DNA from: Sphaerosporella brunnea
Lineage: Eukaryota > Ascomycota > Pezizomycetes > Pezizales > Pyronemataceae
Direction of reading: 5' to 3'
Assembly (NCBI GenBank): GCA_008704415.1
Contig: VXIS01000011.1
Span: 62,001-126,000 of the forward strand
DNA: 64,000 bases
Shown: positions 9,690 to 21,334 of the stretch, one piece after another
How positions within the stretch are numbered: the first letter of the stretch is position 1
Layout: each line of letters opens with the position of its first letter
The notes under the pieces: generated by a model
What the model was told of the DNA's origin: nothing
Seen by the model: the letters and a program-made list of their open reading frames with translations, nothing else
The model's database searches: none
Program-made: the position numbers and the translations under genes

Positions 9690-12600
9690 TCAAGTACTTC
9701 CCTCGATGTAGGGCTTGTTCTCAATCGTTACACTCTTGGTCTGCATGTATCGGTTAGCCCCAATCACATACAACAACCGAGTGGAGAACAAACCATGTGG
9801 TTAACCTTGTAAACGCCTACCAGCCGTGCCGCAAGTTCAAACATATTATTTCTGAGGGAAATAACGATAAACTGGGCATTCTTGGTACGTTCCTTGATGT
9901 AGCTGGCCACAATGCTAACATTTCTGAAATCGAGGGCAGCATCGATCTCATCCATGACATAGAGCGGGGTAGGCTTGTAGTGATGCAGCGCAAACACCAA
10001 AGCCAGCGATGATAGGGTCTTTTCTCCTCCGGACAAGTTGGAAATGTTTTTCCAAGATTTCTTAGGCGGCATCACCGAGAAAAGGATTCCCTCTGAAAAC
10101 GGGTCTAGGGAATCTACAAGCTCCAACTCAGCGTTACCACCCATCGTGATCATTTGGTACATCTCCTTGAGTCGTAGGGAGATCGTGTTGAAGCCTTCCA
10201 TGAACTCTTCAAGCCGCCGTTTACGGAGATCATCGAGGCGGGCCTTGACGGCGTCGCGCTCGTTGATTGCGCCTTGGAGGTCGTTATTTCTCGCGGCGTA
10301 CTCTTCAACCCTCTTCCGATAATCGGCCAGCACAGAAAGGTCGATATTGACATCCTTGATCTTCTCCTCCAAGACGGCGATATTGGACTGTAACTTGTGT
10401 TTGTCCATATCGGCCATTTCATCATCCGTATACAGCGGAAGCTTTGTGTAATCGCCGCTGTCGTCCTCGCCGCTGAGTTCCTGGATATTATGCAGCTTCA
10501 GCGTGGCTATTTGCTCCTTCCAGTGACTGCAGCGCCTCTGGTTCTCATTCAAAGCTTTTTGGTGTTCTTCAAGCTTGTTTTTCATCTCGATTTCTGCCGC
10601 ACGAGTTTTATTGAGATCTGCAACCTTTGATTCATGCTCTTCTTTGAGGACAGCGAGCTCTTCCTTTTTGGTTTCGAGGAACTGCGTGACAGTCTGTCAA
10701 TAGACATTGAGGAAAGGGAATTCAAGATGTAAACTTACAGCGTTGGCCTCATCTGCCTTCTCCTGGTTCTCCCTGGCGTTGGCAGCGAGCGTCTTGAGGT
10801 CTTCCTGGATGCCTTGGAGTTCAGTATCCATTCCTTCAAGCTCTTCCTCGGCAGAAGTGGACGTTTTTTCAGCCTTCTTCTTGGCCTTTTCGGCCTTGTT
10901 TGCTGCAAGCTCAGTACTAGAGATTTGCTCATTGATGGTTTCTAGTTGCTCTCGAATGCCGTCGACCTTGGCTTTTTGAGTACGAAGCCTCATGCCACCG
11001 ACCTTCATGATCTTATCCTGAAGAACCTTGATCTCTTCCTCAACTTCTGAAGTTTCCGCTTGAAGTTGCTCGATCTCAGCCTGGAGGCCTTCAATCTTCT
11101 TTTCAAGTGCCGTAATACGGTTTTTGTCTGTGTCAGAAGCGCCTTTACCCTGTGAAAGTTCCTTAATCCTTCGCTCGGCATCCGCTTTATGCCTAACTGA
11201 GGCATCGATTTCCAGTTCTATCTTTGAAACGGTGACATCCAACTCTGGAATCCGATCACTGATTTCCCTGACTCTAGACTGCAGCCCTCTCTGCTGGTCC
11301 AAGAACTCGGCGTATGATCGTTCCTGCGTTTCTGCCTCCCTGTCCATCTTCTGAAGGGCTTCTGGCGAAACCATCATGGGTAATTTGCTGGACATGAGTC
11401 CCCTAATCCGCTCCCTTCCACCACCGCTCATGGTTCCAGCCTTCTCGATTAGCTCTCCATCGAGTGTTACCACCCTATATCTGGTTTTCCCATAGGCAAT
11501 ACGACGAGCTTGGTTCAAATCATCGGCCACCAAAGTGTCTCCGAGGACACTGTAGAAGGCAGGCTTAAACTTGTCTGACTTGGGTTTTATTAGATCGAAG
11601 AGACGAGGGACGTTTTCGGGGGTTTTTATGGGGCTCATATCGAATTTCCTCATCTTGTCAAGACAGATAACAGTGGCTCGACCCAGCCCATTTTTGCGAA
11701 GATAATCGAAACACTGTTCACTGGTTTCCACCTTATCGAGAACGAGGTTATTGAGGGCTCCACAGGCGGTTGAGACAGCGACGTCGTACTTGATATCGAT
11801 GGTTCCTAGGTTTCCAAGACGGCCATGGAAGCCCTCGATTCTTCCTGATTCTTGCAGTCGCATGAGGGCGGTCAATACCTTGCCTTGCGACTGGACTGAG
11901 GCCGCAGAAGATCTGGCCTCCTCTGCCTTAGAACGAGCGCTGGCAAGGGTGTTCTTGATTTCCGGCTCTTTCTGCACCATCTTCTGGAGCTCCGCTTGCA
12001 CTTTTTGGGCTTCCTTTTCCAGAGCTGCCTTTTCCTTCTCGCATTCTTTGAGTTCGGCTTGTTTGGCCTTCCGAGATTCCTCAATTCGCTCGATCTTGGC
12101 TTGTGCTTCCTCAAGGGCGACCTTGCTGGAGTTGCTTTTCTCGTGGATCATGTCCAACTCACTCTGAGCAACAGCGATCTGACCCCGCTTCTCATTGATC
12201 CGTTCGTTCCAAGGCTCCAAGGTCTTTTGCTTCGCGGCGATCTGGTCCGAGAATCCTTGCGTTTTCTCCTTCAATTCGTCTGTAATCTTAGCTAGCTCTG
12301 CCTCTTCGACCTCGAGATTTTCCGTGAGTTGGGAAGCCTCCTCGCCAAGCCGCTCGATGTCGGATCGATGACGCCCAATCATAGCCGTGGCTTCTGATGC
12401 TTGAAGTTTGCTCGTCTGAATTGACTTTTGCAATTTCTTTTGTTTCTGGACGAGGAACTTTTCCTTCTCTTGAAACTTGACCTTTTCCTTCTCTGCTCGG
12501 CTTGTCTCCCTAAGGATAGCCTGCGTTTGCTCTTCGATGTCCTGGGGGCTGTCAGAACCTCCATGATTGTTGGGCCACATTGCAACAGGATATTTACCTC

Positions 12601-14298
12601 GACTTCCTTAGCCCCGATCTTGCACTTCTTCTCGAGCTTCTTGATTTCTTGCTCAGCGCCACGGAAACTCTCAAGTTCAGCGTCCAGCTCCGCTTGCACT
12701 TTCGCCTACCAATCAATCAGCATTGCGTTCTGTCTCGGGAATTCAGGTGTGCCTACTATCAGCTCTGAGGTGATGTGAATGTTCTCTTCGCTCTCCCGCA
12801 TGTTTAGCTGGAAGAGAGCATTTTTCTCCAGAGCCAGCTCATTTTCGGCCCGGATATACTCCAGGGCTACATTTGTTTTGTCTTGTAGAGCGTTCTTTTC
12901 CTTCTCTACGTGCTGTACACGCGTACTCTTCTCCATGCAGACTTCGTTGAGCTCCTCCTGTTCAGCCGCCGAATCGAGAATTGGCTGCTTGTACTTGCTT
13001 GTTCCGATGATATCCTCAAGATATTCAAGGAGGCCGTCGTCGTCTTTGGCCTGGGCCTTCGGTTTCATCTGTGCAATGGATTCGACCTCGCCCTGGAGAA
13101 TGAGGAAACGTTTGTGATCCAGATCGATACCGCGTCCTTTTAGAAGAGTTGTAACTTCCTCGTAATTACTTCGTCTGCCGTTGATGTAATATGTGTTCGT
13201 GTTGTTCTTCCACGCGCGCCTGGAAACGACCAGCTTGGAGTTGGGGACGACTTCATGGGTTCCATCCGGCAGGTCGAGAACCTCCTGGAAGTGAACCTCG
13301 ACCGAGCAAGAATCCACGTTCGAAAACGCGGCAGAGTTATGGATCAGAGCGGAGAGTTTGCCTTGTCGCATTTTACTAGCTCTAAATCCAAAAACAAACA
13401 GCAGTGAATCAATGACATTGGACTTGCCAGATCCATTGGGCCCCACCACCGATGTGAACGAAGGGTGAAACGGCCCCACCATCCTCTCTCCAGCATATGA
13501 TTTGAAATTATTGAGCACCAGATGCGTGATGACCAGTCGCTGCTTGGGGCCAGCATCTTCTGAAGGCAGCGGCTGGGATAGTAAGGCATTTGCTCGTGAC
13601 TTTATGACGATCGGATCGATTTGAGAGAACGGGGGAGCCTGCGACGATGAGGACGACTGTGGTCGGCTGCCCGATGGCGGAGCGGCCGCACTGGCACCGG
13701 GAGCCCCTAACCGCAGCGACCGTGCCGGAGACGGTTGGACTGCTGGTGAAAGTTGGGAAGGAACAGGTTGTTGCGCTGAAGAGGGGGTCACATGCTTGGG
13801 TGTCTGTGGCTGCGGTGCAGGAGTAGGAGGGACCTTGGGTGTAGCAGCGCGAGCTCTGGGCGTTAGCGTCCTTGGCTCAGGTTGGGGAGTCTGAACTGCT
13901 GGCGAATTTGGTGCAGGTGTGTCCTGGGTAGCTTCGGACGGCGATTCAGAAATGCGCGGCCCGCCCTGTGTTGCTCGAGCGCCTCTTCCTCTTCCCCTTC
14001 CTCGGTCTCTCCCTCGCGTGCTTGGTGGTGTCTGGACCTCCCCAGAGCGTGTCCGGCGCGCCCGGCTGGTGGTGGCAACCGACGCTGAGGGCGTGGCCGA
14101 TGGTGCCCGGTTAGAGCTTCGGCGCGGTGTCACAGCCTTCTTTGGGGTGTATTCCTCTTCTTCTTCGACCTGTTCCTCCTCATCATCGCTCTCTTCCTGT
14201 TCTTCCGTCTCGTCCACCACCTCTGGCTCTTCGTCGGATGAAGATTCGACTACGCGTTGGCGACGTGCAGCGGCACGTTTCGGTCTGGCTGCAGGCAT
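9690..14298 (-). CDS. SMC4: Condensin subunit SMC4
   Basis: Five exons: 12757-14298, 12598-12705, 10739-12541, 9794-10693, 9690-9740, giving 1467 residues. SMC4 is one of the two ATPase arms of condensin and compacts mitotic chromosomes. The N-terminal head has the Walker A motif GPNGSGKS near residue 284, inside VLNNFKSYAGERMVGPFHPSFT, which is typical of SMC4 rather than other SMCs. Long coiled coils flank a hinge (about 770-930, GFHGRLGNLGTID onward). The C-terminal head has LSGGEKTLSSLA near 1372 and Walker B PLYVMDEIDAALD. Residues 1-250 form an acidic, Pro-rich extension with RGRGRG, as in other fungal SMC4 proteins. The last exon adds only 17 codons including the stop. The start at 14298 is the first Met of a conserved-length N-terminus; the frame is open to 14439 but upstream sequence looks like leader. 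Confidence 0.97.
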
Positions 14299-14950
14299 AT
14301 CAAATGAAGGGTTATCGACAATTAGGACGGGGCGGCGGCTTTGTATGGTGAGGTTAACTGTACTGTAGAGGAGTCCAAGAAACGCGGCGGCGGTGCCTTG
14401 AATTAGTTCAAGAGCAAAACAAACCGTGACGTGGGGCACCGCGCTCCGCCGTGAGCTTTAGTTACACAGAGTCACGTGGAATATACTCTAGAGTCTAGAG
14501 TCTAGAGTAGTGACTTGATTACCAAAGCACAGAACAGAAATAGCGCAAGTGGGATGAGATCATGGGGGATCACGTCGAACTCCACATACATAGGACATTA
14601 AGGAGAATTCGAACATGGGCAGCTGATACTAATCGAACAGATTTCGATGTGAATCCCAACATTCGCGAATAATTATCTGCAACAACGAGCAAATAAATGG
14701 TCTGAGGAGCGAGTGTTGAAAACTCCATCATTTTCTCGCTGCGTTGTGCGTCACCTGACCTCCATTGAAGGGCGAGCGGTGACTGCTAAGCGCACAGCGC
14801 CAAGCCCCCACAACACGATCGGGGCACGCATTCCCAACCAAGCTTGCAACCCAACAAAAAAAAACGACGAGACCGACGACCGACGAACGACGCCCTCCCG
14901 AAGACCCGAAGTCTCGAGAATCCCCGTATTAACGACAACAGCCAAACAAC
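14299..14950. promoter_or_regulatory. Divergent promoter region, SMC4 / RPL23
   Basis: A 650-bp intergenic stretch between two divergently transcribed genes. It contains a short AGAGTCTAG direct repeat near 14488-14505. The RPL23 side has a purine/pyrimidine-biased leader with ACAACATG at the start codon. No binding site is assigned with confidence. Confidence 0.5.
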
Positions 14951-15611
14951 ATGTCTAAGAGAGGGTACGCTCAATTTTCGATACAGGACGGACGAGGATG
15001 GAAATTTTGGGTCGTGGGAATTGCGGAGGCTGATGGTGGCTGGATTATAGACGCGGTGGTGCCGCCGGCAACAAGCTCAAGATGACCCTCGGTCTCCCTG
15101 TGTACGTCTCCCGCTATTGCGACGAGTCAGATTGCTGCGACGCGTTTGGATTTGGAGGAGGATTAGAAACAGGGCTGATGGATATTTGCTGCTAGGGGTG
15201 CGGTCATGAACTGCTGCGACAACTCCGGTGCCCGCAACTTGTACATCATTTCCGTCACTGGAATTGGTGCCCGCCTGAACCGTCTCCCCGCCGCTGGTGT
15301 TGGTGACATGGTCATGGCCACTGTCAAGAAGGGAAAGCCTGAGCTGAGGAAGAAGGTCATGCCCGCTGTCGTCGTGCGACAGAGCAAGCCCTGGAAGCGC
15401 CCCGACGGTGCTTACCTCTACTTCGAGGACAACGCTGGTGTCATCGTCAACCCCAAGGGTGAGATGAAGGGATCCGCCATCACTGGCCCCGTCGGAAAGG
15501 AGGCTGCTGACCTGTGGCCTGTGAGTATTACCGTACTTTTTGCATTTTTTGGAGGGCAGTTCCGCTAACTATTGACAGCGTATTGCCTCCAACTCCGGTG
15601 TTGTGATGTAA
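14951..15611 (+). CDS. RPL23: 60S ribosomal protein uL14 (L23)
   Basis: Four exons: 14951-14964, 15051-15101, 15196-15520, 15579-15611, giving 140 residues, essentially the length of yeast Rpl23 (137). It encodes [19 protein letters not shown], then [19 protein letters not shown] and ends IASNSGVVM, all hallmarks of uL14. This protein sits at the subunit interface of the 60S ribosome. The tiny first exon (4 codons plus 2 nt) and introns clustered at the 5' end are usual for fungal ribosomal protein genes. Codon use is strongly C-ending, consistent with high expression. A LINE fragment was inserted less than 200 bp after the stop. Confidence 0.98.
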
Positions 15612-15791
15612 AATGGGTATTTGCGGGTGATTTCTTCTTTCTGCTTTCTCTTCGAGGGCGAGCTGTTTTGCTACATAAAGGCGCATCAAAATTCAAGGGC
15701 TTTGGGTTTCAAAACACGTGATGGTTCCATGCTATGTGAACGGGCAACAAAAATATTGCCTTGTCGTTCCAAGGCAGCTTGTCATAAAACA

Positions 15792-16514
15792 AACCCTTCC
15801 CATCCGGTCCTCGGTAACGAATTGGCCGACCGCCTCTTGAAGGAAGCCGCCGAGGGCCACGGCAACCGTGGGTCTGCGGACCTGGAAGTGCTCGACTCAG
15901 CCAAAGTCCCACGACAGAGAGGCTTGGCTAGCGCACGCCCAAGAAGTACTGCTGGCGACGCAGAAAGGCTAACCTCACCGCCGTCAAGACTAGGAAGGCG
16001 CTGGCGTCACGCTTCTTTCAGCTAATACTTGGCAAGGGCCCTTACTATCTCAAGGCTGGGCGCCGAACGGACGAGAGATGTTGGTGGTGCAACACGGGGG
16101 CGGTCCAGATCCACGATCACCTCTTTGAGTTCTGCAAGAGGTGGAAGAGCGAAAAGATGGTCCTATGGAAGGCGGTTAAAGACGCGACAAAAGAAGGGCG
16201 GCAGAAGCACTGGCCGAGTGCGTCCACCGCCGCTTTGCTAGCGGATGACAGGTGTACGGAAGCGGTGATGGATTTCCGAAGCACAACTAAGATTGGAACA
16301 TGGCCGGGAGGGGCGGTATAATCCAACGACTGGTCTCTTTTCCTAAGCGTGTTACGAATCTCCTTGGTCCGTCTATCTATTCGGTGCGATTTCCTTGATT
16401 TATTTCCTTAGAAGGACCGCAGGCCCCTAGCCTAAGGGGTAGCATTCTCTCTTGCATATGTGATGGCCGCAAGCGGCCGAATACCATATGATTAAAAAAA
16501 ACCCTCCTCATCCG
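15792..16514 (+). mobile_element. 5'-truncated LINE retrotransposon (Tad1-like)
   Basis: Conceptual translation shows the end of an RNase H domain (LGNELADRLLKEAA) and then, after frame breaks, the C-terminal zinc knuckle region: CWWCNTG, HLFEFCKRW, ending at a stop near 16321. A short 3' UTR ends in an A tract at 16494-16500. Flanks form an imperfect 15-bp duplication, 15792-15806 against 16500-16514, 13 of 15 identical with two T/C transitions. Strong 5' truncation, terminal A run and target duplication all point to target-primed reverse transcription. The copy is dead. Confidence 0.8.
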
Positions 16515-17275
16515 TGCCGTCTCAGGCTCCATTTCCGCTTTTCCTTAAGTAGTTTCCATGACTGACCATAAGATCCACACCACAGGGCTGAGCAAATCCA
16601 GACGATCTCCCATCTAGGAGAGCCCGGATTCCGGTTCTGCGACCGAATCTGACTTCCAACTCTCGCTGTGTCCTCCCCGGCGCCTATGGCCGTCCAGACG
16701 CCGTGGCGCCTCGGTATATCGGCCTTTCCCTATTGTCGCTTAACGCGAGGCGCCTCTACCCTGGCAGCTTAAGTTTTGCGGTTTACTAAGCATCTACTGG
16801 TGAGCTGACCCTCCTTGACGGCGATGACATGCAATTTTTCACATCTATATCTATAGTTATAAGAGCTGCTCAAAAATCTCCGTTTTGAGATATCTATAGA
16901 CCATCAATGCGTCCATGTGAGTGCGGCCGGCCGATCGAGTCTAGGGAGATGGGGTTGGCTTTGCTTTTTGGGTCTGGAAAATCCTGTGGGTGGGCTTGTG
17001 GTAAGTTGATTGTTTGGTATCGAGCTTTTTCATGACTCTCGTAGATGGGTTGAAGGTCTATTTGCTGCCTTGAAGAATAATGGTAAATTGTAATCATTCC
17101 ACGAGATTTGCCTTACGAGAGCTTCCAAAAGTTCCGGGGTTCCTCTAGATGCTCCCCAACCAAAAAAAGTGTTGTATGGGGATGAGGGAACTCATTGCTT
17201 CAACATGGTTGGTACTGAAAAAGTACGTAGACAAAAGGAAACTCCCACATCACTTGGAATGATGCAGGGGAAAGT
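16515..17275. other. Intergenic region, nothing recognised
   Basis: Moderately GC-rich at 16600-16800, AT-rich afterwards. No reading frame resembles a known family. The minus-strand 3' flank of the tRNA contains a TTTT run near 17233-17236 (AAAA on the plus strand) that may serve as RNA polymerase III terminator. Confidence 0.4.
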
Positions 17276-17347
17276 TGACCCCGACGCGAGTTGAACGCGC
17301 AACCTTCAGGACTGGAATCTGACGCGCTACCATTGCGCCACGGAGTC
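17276..17347 (-). tRNA. tRNA-Trp (CCA anticodon)
   Basis: A 72-nt cloverleaf without intron. The acceptor strands GACTCCG and CGGGGTC pair with one G-T wobble, and the discriminator base is A. The D arm is GCGC-loop-GCGC, the anticodon loop TTCCAGT gives CCA (reads UGG), and the T loop is TTCAACT. B-box-like GGTTCAA spacing and A-box GTGGCGCAATGGTAG fit an internal pol III promoter. The innermost anticodon-stem pair is A-C, a mismatch; the rest of the stem pairs. Overall close to vertebrate and fungal tRNA-Trp. Confidence 0.92.
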
Positions 17348-18222
17348 GCTTGACATCAGTTTCCTCACAGTTGTAATATTTGACCGCAGACAAAAGAAAT
17401 GTGTGAGAATGACATTAGAGAAGAGAGTTTGCGATTTAAATATCGGCAAAAGTTCTTATATGTACCACAGTTTTAAAGGTCTATTTCCTATATACCACAC
17501 TTTTTCCGTGTTAATCAAAAATACCACACTTTTTAGCGAGTGATATTCTGTGATCACCCGCACCGGCGCAACCTCCCACATCGGTCTGCGCGACGCCCCT
17601 GTCTGCTCATAGCTAATATCTTTTTCACCGCTCCACACCTTTACCTCGCTATCCCCCGCACTCTGCAGCTGAGGGCAAGGACCTGATAGCCTCCACCAAA
17701 CTCTTGCGGCGGGTTGTGGTGGAAATAGGGTTGGGGGCACCACCGTGACAGGAGGCTTCCTTCGGCTACTTCGAGATGACCTGGTGAGATGAACTTTCTT
17801 TGCAGGTGCATACTGCTTGCGGGGTTGCAATTGACTTTTTTATGGTTGTCAGTGTCGTGGAAATCGAATCGAAGCAAGAATCACCAGGACAGCGCGCAAT
17901 CCTCCACGACCGAATGATTGGCTTATCGATGTCGCTCTACTTCCGTGGCTGCCATATTTTGCCTAACCGATGGATGACCAGTACCTTGTCGATTGGGCTA
18001 TTGAGAAGCTTCATTGATGTGACGGCCGCGGAGACGACGAGGCATGCCAGGGTGGTGTCCGAGGAGGTGGTGACGGCGGAGGGGGCGGGGACGGCTGCGG
18101 AGTGTGGGAGGGAGACTGCGAGCAGTGAGGATCTAGAAGGCGAGGCCACTCCAGTGGACACAGACCGCAGCTGCACGGGGAAGTCGATCTGTGGCGGAGA
18201 AAGTGACAGACTGTGTGGCATC
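17348..18222. other. Intergenic region with TACCACA repeats
   Basis: Between 17461 and 17535 the motif TACCACA[CG]TTTT occurs three times. Open stretches on both strands in 17800-18220 have no recognisable domain, and their proline/serine or glycine-rich translations look like GC-rich noise. The minus-strand stretch 17937-18221 begins at the edge of the trpC fragment. Confidence 0.35.
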
Positions 18223-18450
18223 TCAAGATTGCAGGGCCGCTGCGAGGGGAGCAGCTTTTGCGCCTCGGTGGTGGGCGTAGATTTTGTCCAGGATTGAAGT
18301 CTCCTTTTTCAGACTTCTTCTGGAGCGCCTCGTTCTCCTTCCAGGTGCCTCCCTGTATCAGCAGGAAGTTCCGGAAGATGGTGCGGCCCTCCTCGGTCAG
18401 GATGCTCTCCGGGTGACATTGCACACCTTCGATCGTGTACTCCGTGCAAC
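18223..18450 (-). pseudogene. trpC-type fragment (anthranilate synthase glutaminase end)
   Basis: The minus strand encodes [18 protein letters not shown] and [18 protein letters not shown], the C-terminal end of the class I glutamine amidotransferase domain that starts fungal trifunctional TrpC. HPE is the end of its Cys-His-Glu triad. A one-base shift after EALQKK leads into [11 protein letters not shown], the linker into the indole-glycerol-phosphate synthase domain, after which similarity ends and a stop follows at 18223. Both sides are missing and there is a frameshift, so this is a partial duplicate, not a working gene. The parent gene is not in the window. Confidence 0.75.
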
Positions 18451-18480
18451 AACCTGCGTGTGGGGAGTGTTTCTGCTTCG

Positions 18481-18783
18481 AAGAAAAAAAGGAAAAGAGC
18501 AAAGTGCTGCAATAATACCCGCCGATTTGCTTGCATGGACAGCAAAGCGCGCGACTTGCTGCTTCCCTTCGCTGTCACCAAGAGGGGGCACAATCCTCGC
18601 TGTCCTACGGTTCCTGCTGGCTTGTAGATGCATTTATGTAGATCGAATAAATGCTTTATACAGTAGAGCGCTGTCTCTTCGCGTATTTTGGTGTGGCGCA
18701 GCGGGCATCGGGGCCTCGAGGGTATTTGCCCACGCTAGCAAATCGGCGGGCAGCATTGCAGCACTTTGCTCGAAAAGAAAAAG
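18481..18783. repeat. Inverted repeat, about 55-bp arms
   Basis: The left arm 18481-18538 and the reverse complement of 18729-18783 match over most of their length, sharing GAGCAAAGTGCTGCAAT and CCGCCGATTTGCT. About 190 bp lie between. The layout suits a small MITE or two opposed copies of a short repeat. No clear target duplication was found. Confidence 0.6.
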
Positions 18784-19913
18784 CAATGCGCAAAAATGTT
18801 TGGCATCTGCGCATGCAAACACCCACCGTTATGGTGATACCAGATCGATCTGCATCCTCAATCACAACACTGCACTTCGTCATTTTTATTTATTTGTTTT
18901 TGTTTTTGATGTGATGGTGAATGATGGGCATCGGTCAGAGCTGCAGGGTGGACTTGAACGAAGAGTATCTGATCGCGATGGTGATTGATTGATGGCGGCG
19001 GAGAAATTTCGCAGCAGCCAATGACAGATGCAGATGCGCAAGACTCCCTTTCGAAGTCGTGATAGTTGTCGAGGGCTGCGCTGCCAGCTGTTGTGTTTGC
19101 CCATTGGCTGTGCCGCTTATTAATATTGTGCCCGTCGCCCCCTGCGGCGACATCCATCTCGCTCTGCGCACTTGCTCCTGTGCCAAATTGCTGGGAGGTC
19201 TGTGTTGTACTGCTGCTTGCTGCTGCTGCTGTGTCCTGTGCTGGCTTGGCGCTTCGCTGCTGTGTTCGCCCGTTCCTCACTCGCTGCGCACCCCCTTTGG
19301 TTAAGTAACCAGAACTCGCTTTCTTCCATCTTCTCTTCCTTCCCTTCCTCCTCCTCTCACTCCTTCAACTCCAAAGAACTTCTCGTCCATCCCAGACAAT
19401 TCAATTCGAGTCCGCTATTTCCTCACCCACCTCCCCGTCCCGCTCCTACCTTTAGAACGAGTGCGTCTCTTCTATTCCTGCTCTTCTCGGCCAAATTCAA
19501 AGGGTATCCCTCAACTTTCTCGACCTCGACAACTAAACGGCTCCCGAACAACGCATCCCCTCAATCCTCCCGCCGCACTTAACGTTGCTCTTTCAAACGT
19601 CATAAAAAGCACCGGCGTTTCTCCATCACCTTTCTATCGTTGTATCCGCTCAAGGTAAACGAGAGAAAGCACTTTATTTCAGAAACATCAGGCAGATCTC
19701 CAACCAGGACCTACCATTCAAGTAAGTTTTTTTTTTTTTGAGCCTCCAAGCTTCCTTGCTTTCTTAACACCTTTCCTCCACCCAAAAAAAACCCCCTTCC
19801 ATACCTTACCCCCCAAAGAACTTCTCCACCGCTACCTGTCTCTGTCTCCTTCAAGCTTCATCTACCCCCATTAGCTAAGCCATCCCCCGTCTCACATCCA
19901 GAGCAACTACACG
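18784..19913 (+). promoter_or_regulatory. Promoter and spliced leader of the RRM gene
   Basis: The last 550 bp are pyrimidine-rich (CTTCC/CTCC runs), typical of strong fungal promoters. A leader intron is likely at 19722-19901: it starts GTAAGTTTTT and ends CATCCAG, leaving AGCAACTACACG before the start codon. Upstream of 19300 no gene is recognised. Confidence 0.5.
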
Positions 19914-21334
19914 ATGTCCGCAAACGCCGCTGAAACCGTTGTCGCCGCCGAGAACACAGCTCAGACTGCTGCTTCCAACACTGTTGAAGCTATCACTGAA
20001 GCTGTTAAGAACACTTCCATCAGCCCCAAGTCCGGTGAAGAGAAGGACACCAGCGAGACTGACGCTGCTCACATCGTCTCTGCTGCTGAGGGAAGGAGAC
20101 TTTACATTGGAAACCTTGCTTATTCCACCACCGACGAGCAGTTGAAGGAGTTCTTTTCCGGATACTCGGTGTAAGTTGTTGTCGTCTATCGTTTTGACTT
20201 TATTCCACATTTACAATTGTTACTGACGTCTTCGTTGCTGATCAGTGAGTCTACCTCGATCCCCACCAACCCTCGCACCGGTCGTGCCGTCGGCTATGCT
20301 TTCGTCGACCTTACCACCAAGGAGGAGGCCGATCGTGCCATCGAGGAGCTCAGTGGCAAGGAGGTTCAGGAGCGGAAGGTGAGCGTCCAGCTTGCCAGGA
20401 AACCCGGCTCTGCGGGCACTGGCAATGGATCGAAGAAGGCGGACAAGCCCACCACTGAGGAGGGTGCTGCTCCTGCCACCGAGGGTGAGCAGCCTCAGCA
20501 GCAGCAAGGTGGTCAGAAGAAGGGCAGGGGTGGATTCCGTGGTGGCCGTGGCCGCGGAAGGGGTGGACGTGGTGGTGCCAAGGTAACTACACTTTTCACA
20601 TCCAATTGTGCCGTTCTTTGGACTTCAACTGACCGTTCATAGCGTGGCAACCGTGAGCCCGCCACCAGTGGTGAAGAGGAGAAGGCGGCTGCTGTTCCTG
20701 GACAGGTCCTCCCCCTCGTTGAGTCTACCAATGTCAAGGCCGACGCCGCCGCCCAGGCTGCCCCCGCCGCTTCTCAGAACGAGGGCGCTCATCCCGCGCT
20801 CAAGCCCAAGAAGAAGAGGGGACCTCCTGAGAACGGCGTTCCCAGCTCGACCAAGATTATGGTTGCCAACTTGCCTTATGAGTTGAGCGAGGAAAAGGTG
20901 TGAAATTCCCATCCTCGCCTTGAACTTGGTGACTAACATCCTTCCAGCTCAAGGAACTCTTCCAGGACTACCAGCCCGAGTCTGCAAAGATCGCCCTCCG
21001 TCCGATCCCGCGTTACATGGTTCGCAAGCTTCAACAGCGTGGCGAGCCCCGCAAGGGCCGTGGATTTGGTTTCGTCAATTTGGCTTCTGAGGAGATGCAG
21101 AAAAAGGCTGTCGAGGAAATGAACGGCAAGGTGGTTGACGGACGCGAGATTGCTGTTAAGGTTGCCATCGATGTGAGTGTCCCCATCAAACTTGCTTGGA
21201 TGCAACATGCTAATGCTTCACAGTCTCAGGCGGAAGGTGAGGACAAGGAGAACTCGGGCGATGAGAAGAAGGCCGAGGCTTCCAAGGAGGGTCAGAATGG
21301 AGTGGCCACTGAGCCTCAGGCTGTCAATGCCTAA
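19914..21334 (+). CDS. Two-RRM, RGG-box RNA-binding protein
   Basis: Five exons: 19914-20170, 20246-20582, 20643-20897, 20948-21172, 21224-21334, giving 394 residues. RRM1 has RNP2 LYIGNLAY and RNP1-like GYAFVDL. RRM2 has MVANLPY and the RNP1 octamer GRGFGFVNL. Between them lie an acidic or glutamine-rich linker and an arginine-glycine patch (GGFRGGRGRGRGGRGG), a usual site of arginine methylation and RNA contact. The C-terminus is acidic. The layout resembles nucleolar or ribosome-biogenesis RRM proteins of filamentous fungi; the exact orthologue is not clear. RRM2 has a longer loop (ALRPIPRYMVRKLQQRG) than usual. Strong C-ending codon use and the spliced leader suggest high expression. Confidence 0.92.

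Noticed and set aside
18858..19280. 140-codon minus-strand frame upstream of the RRM gene
   Set aside because: Ala/Ser/Gln/His-rich low-complexity translation with no splice partners or domain; region fits a promoter.
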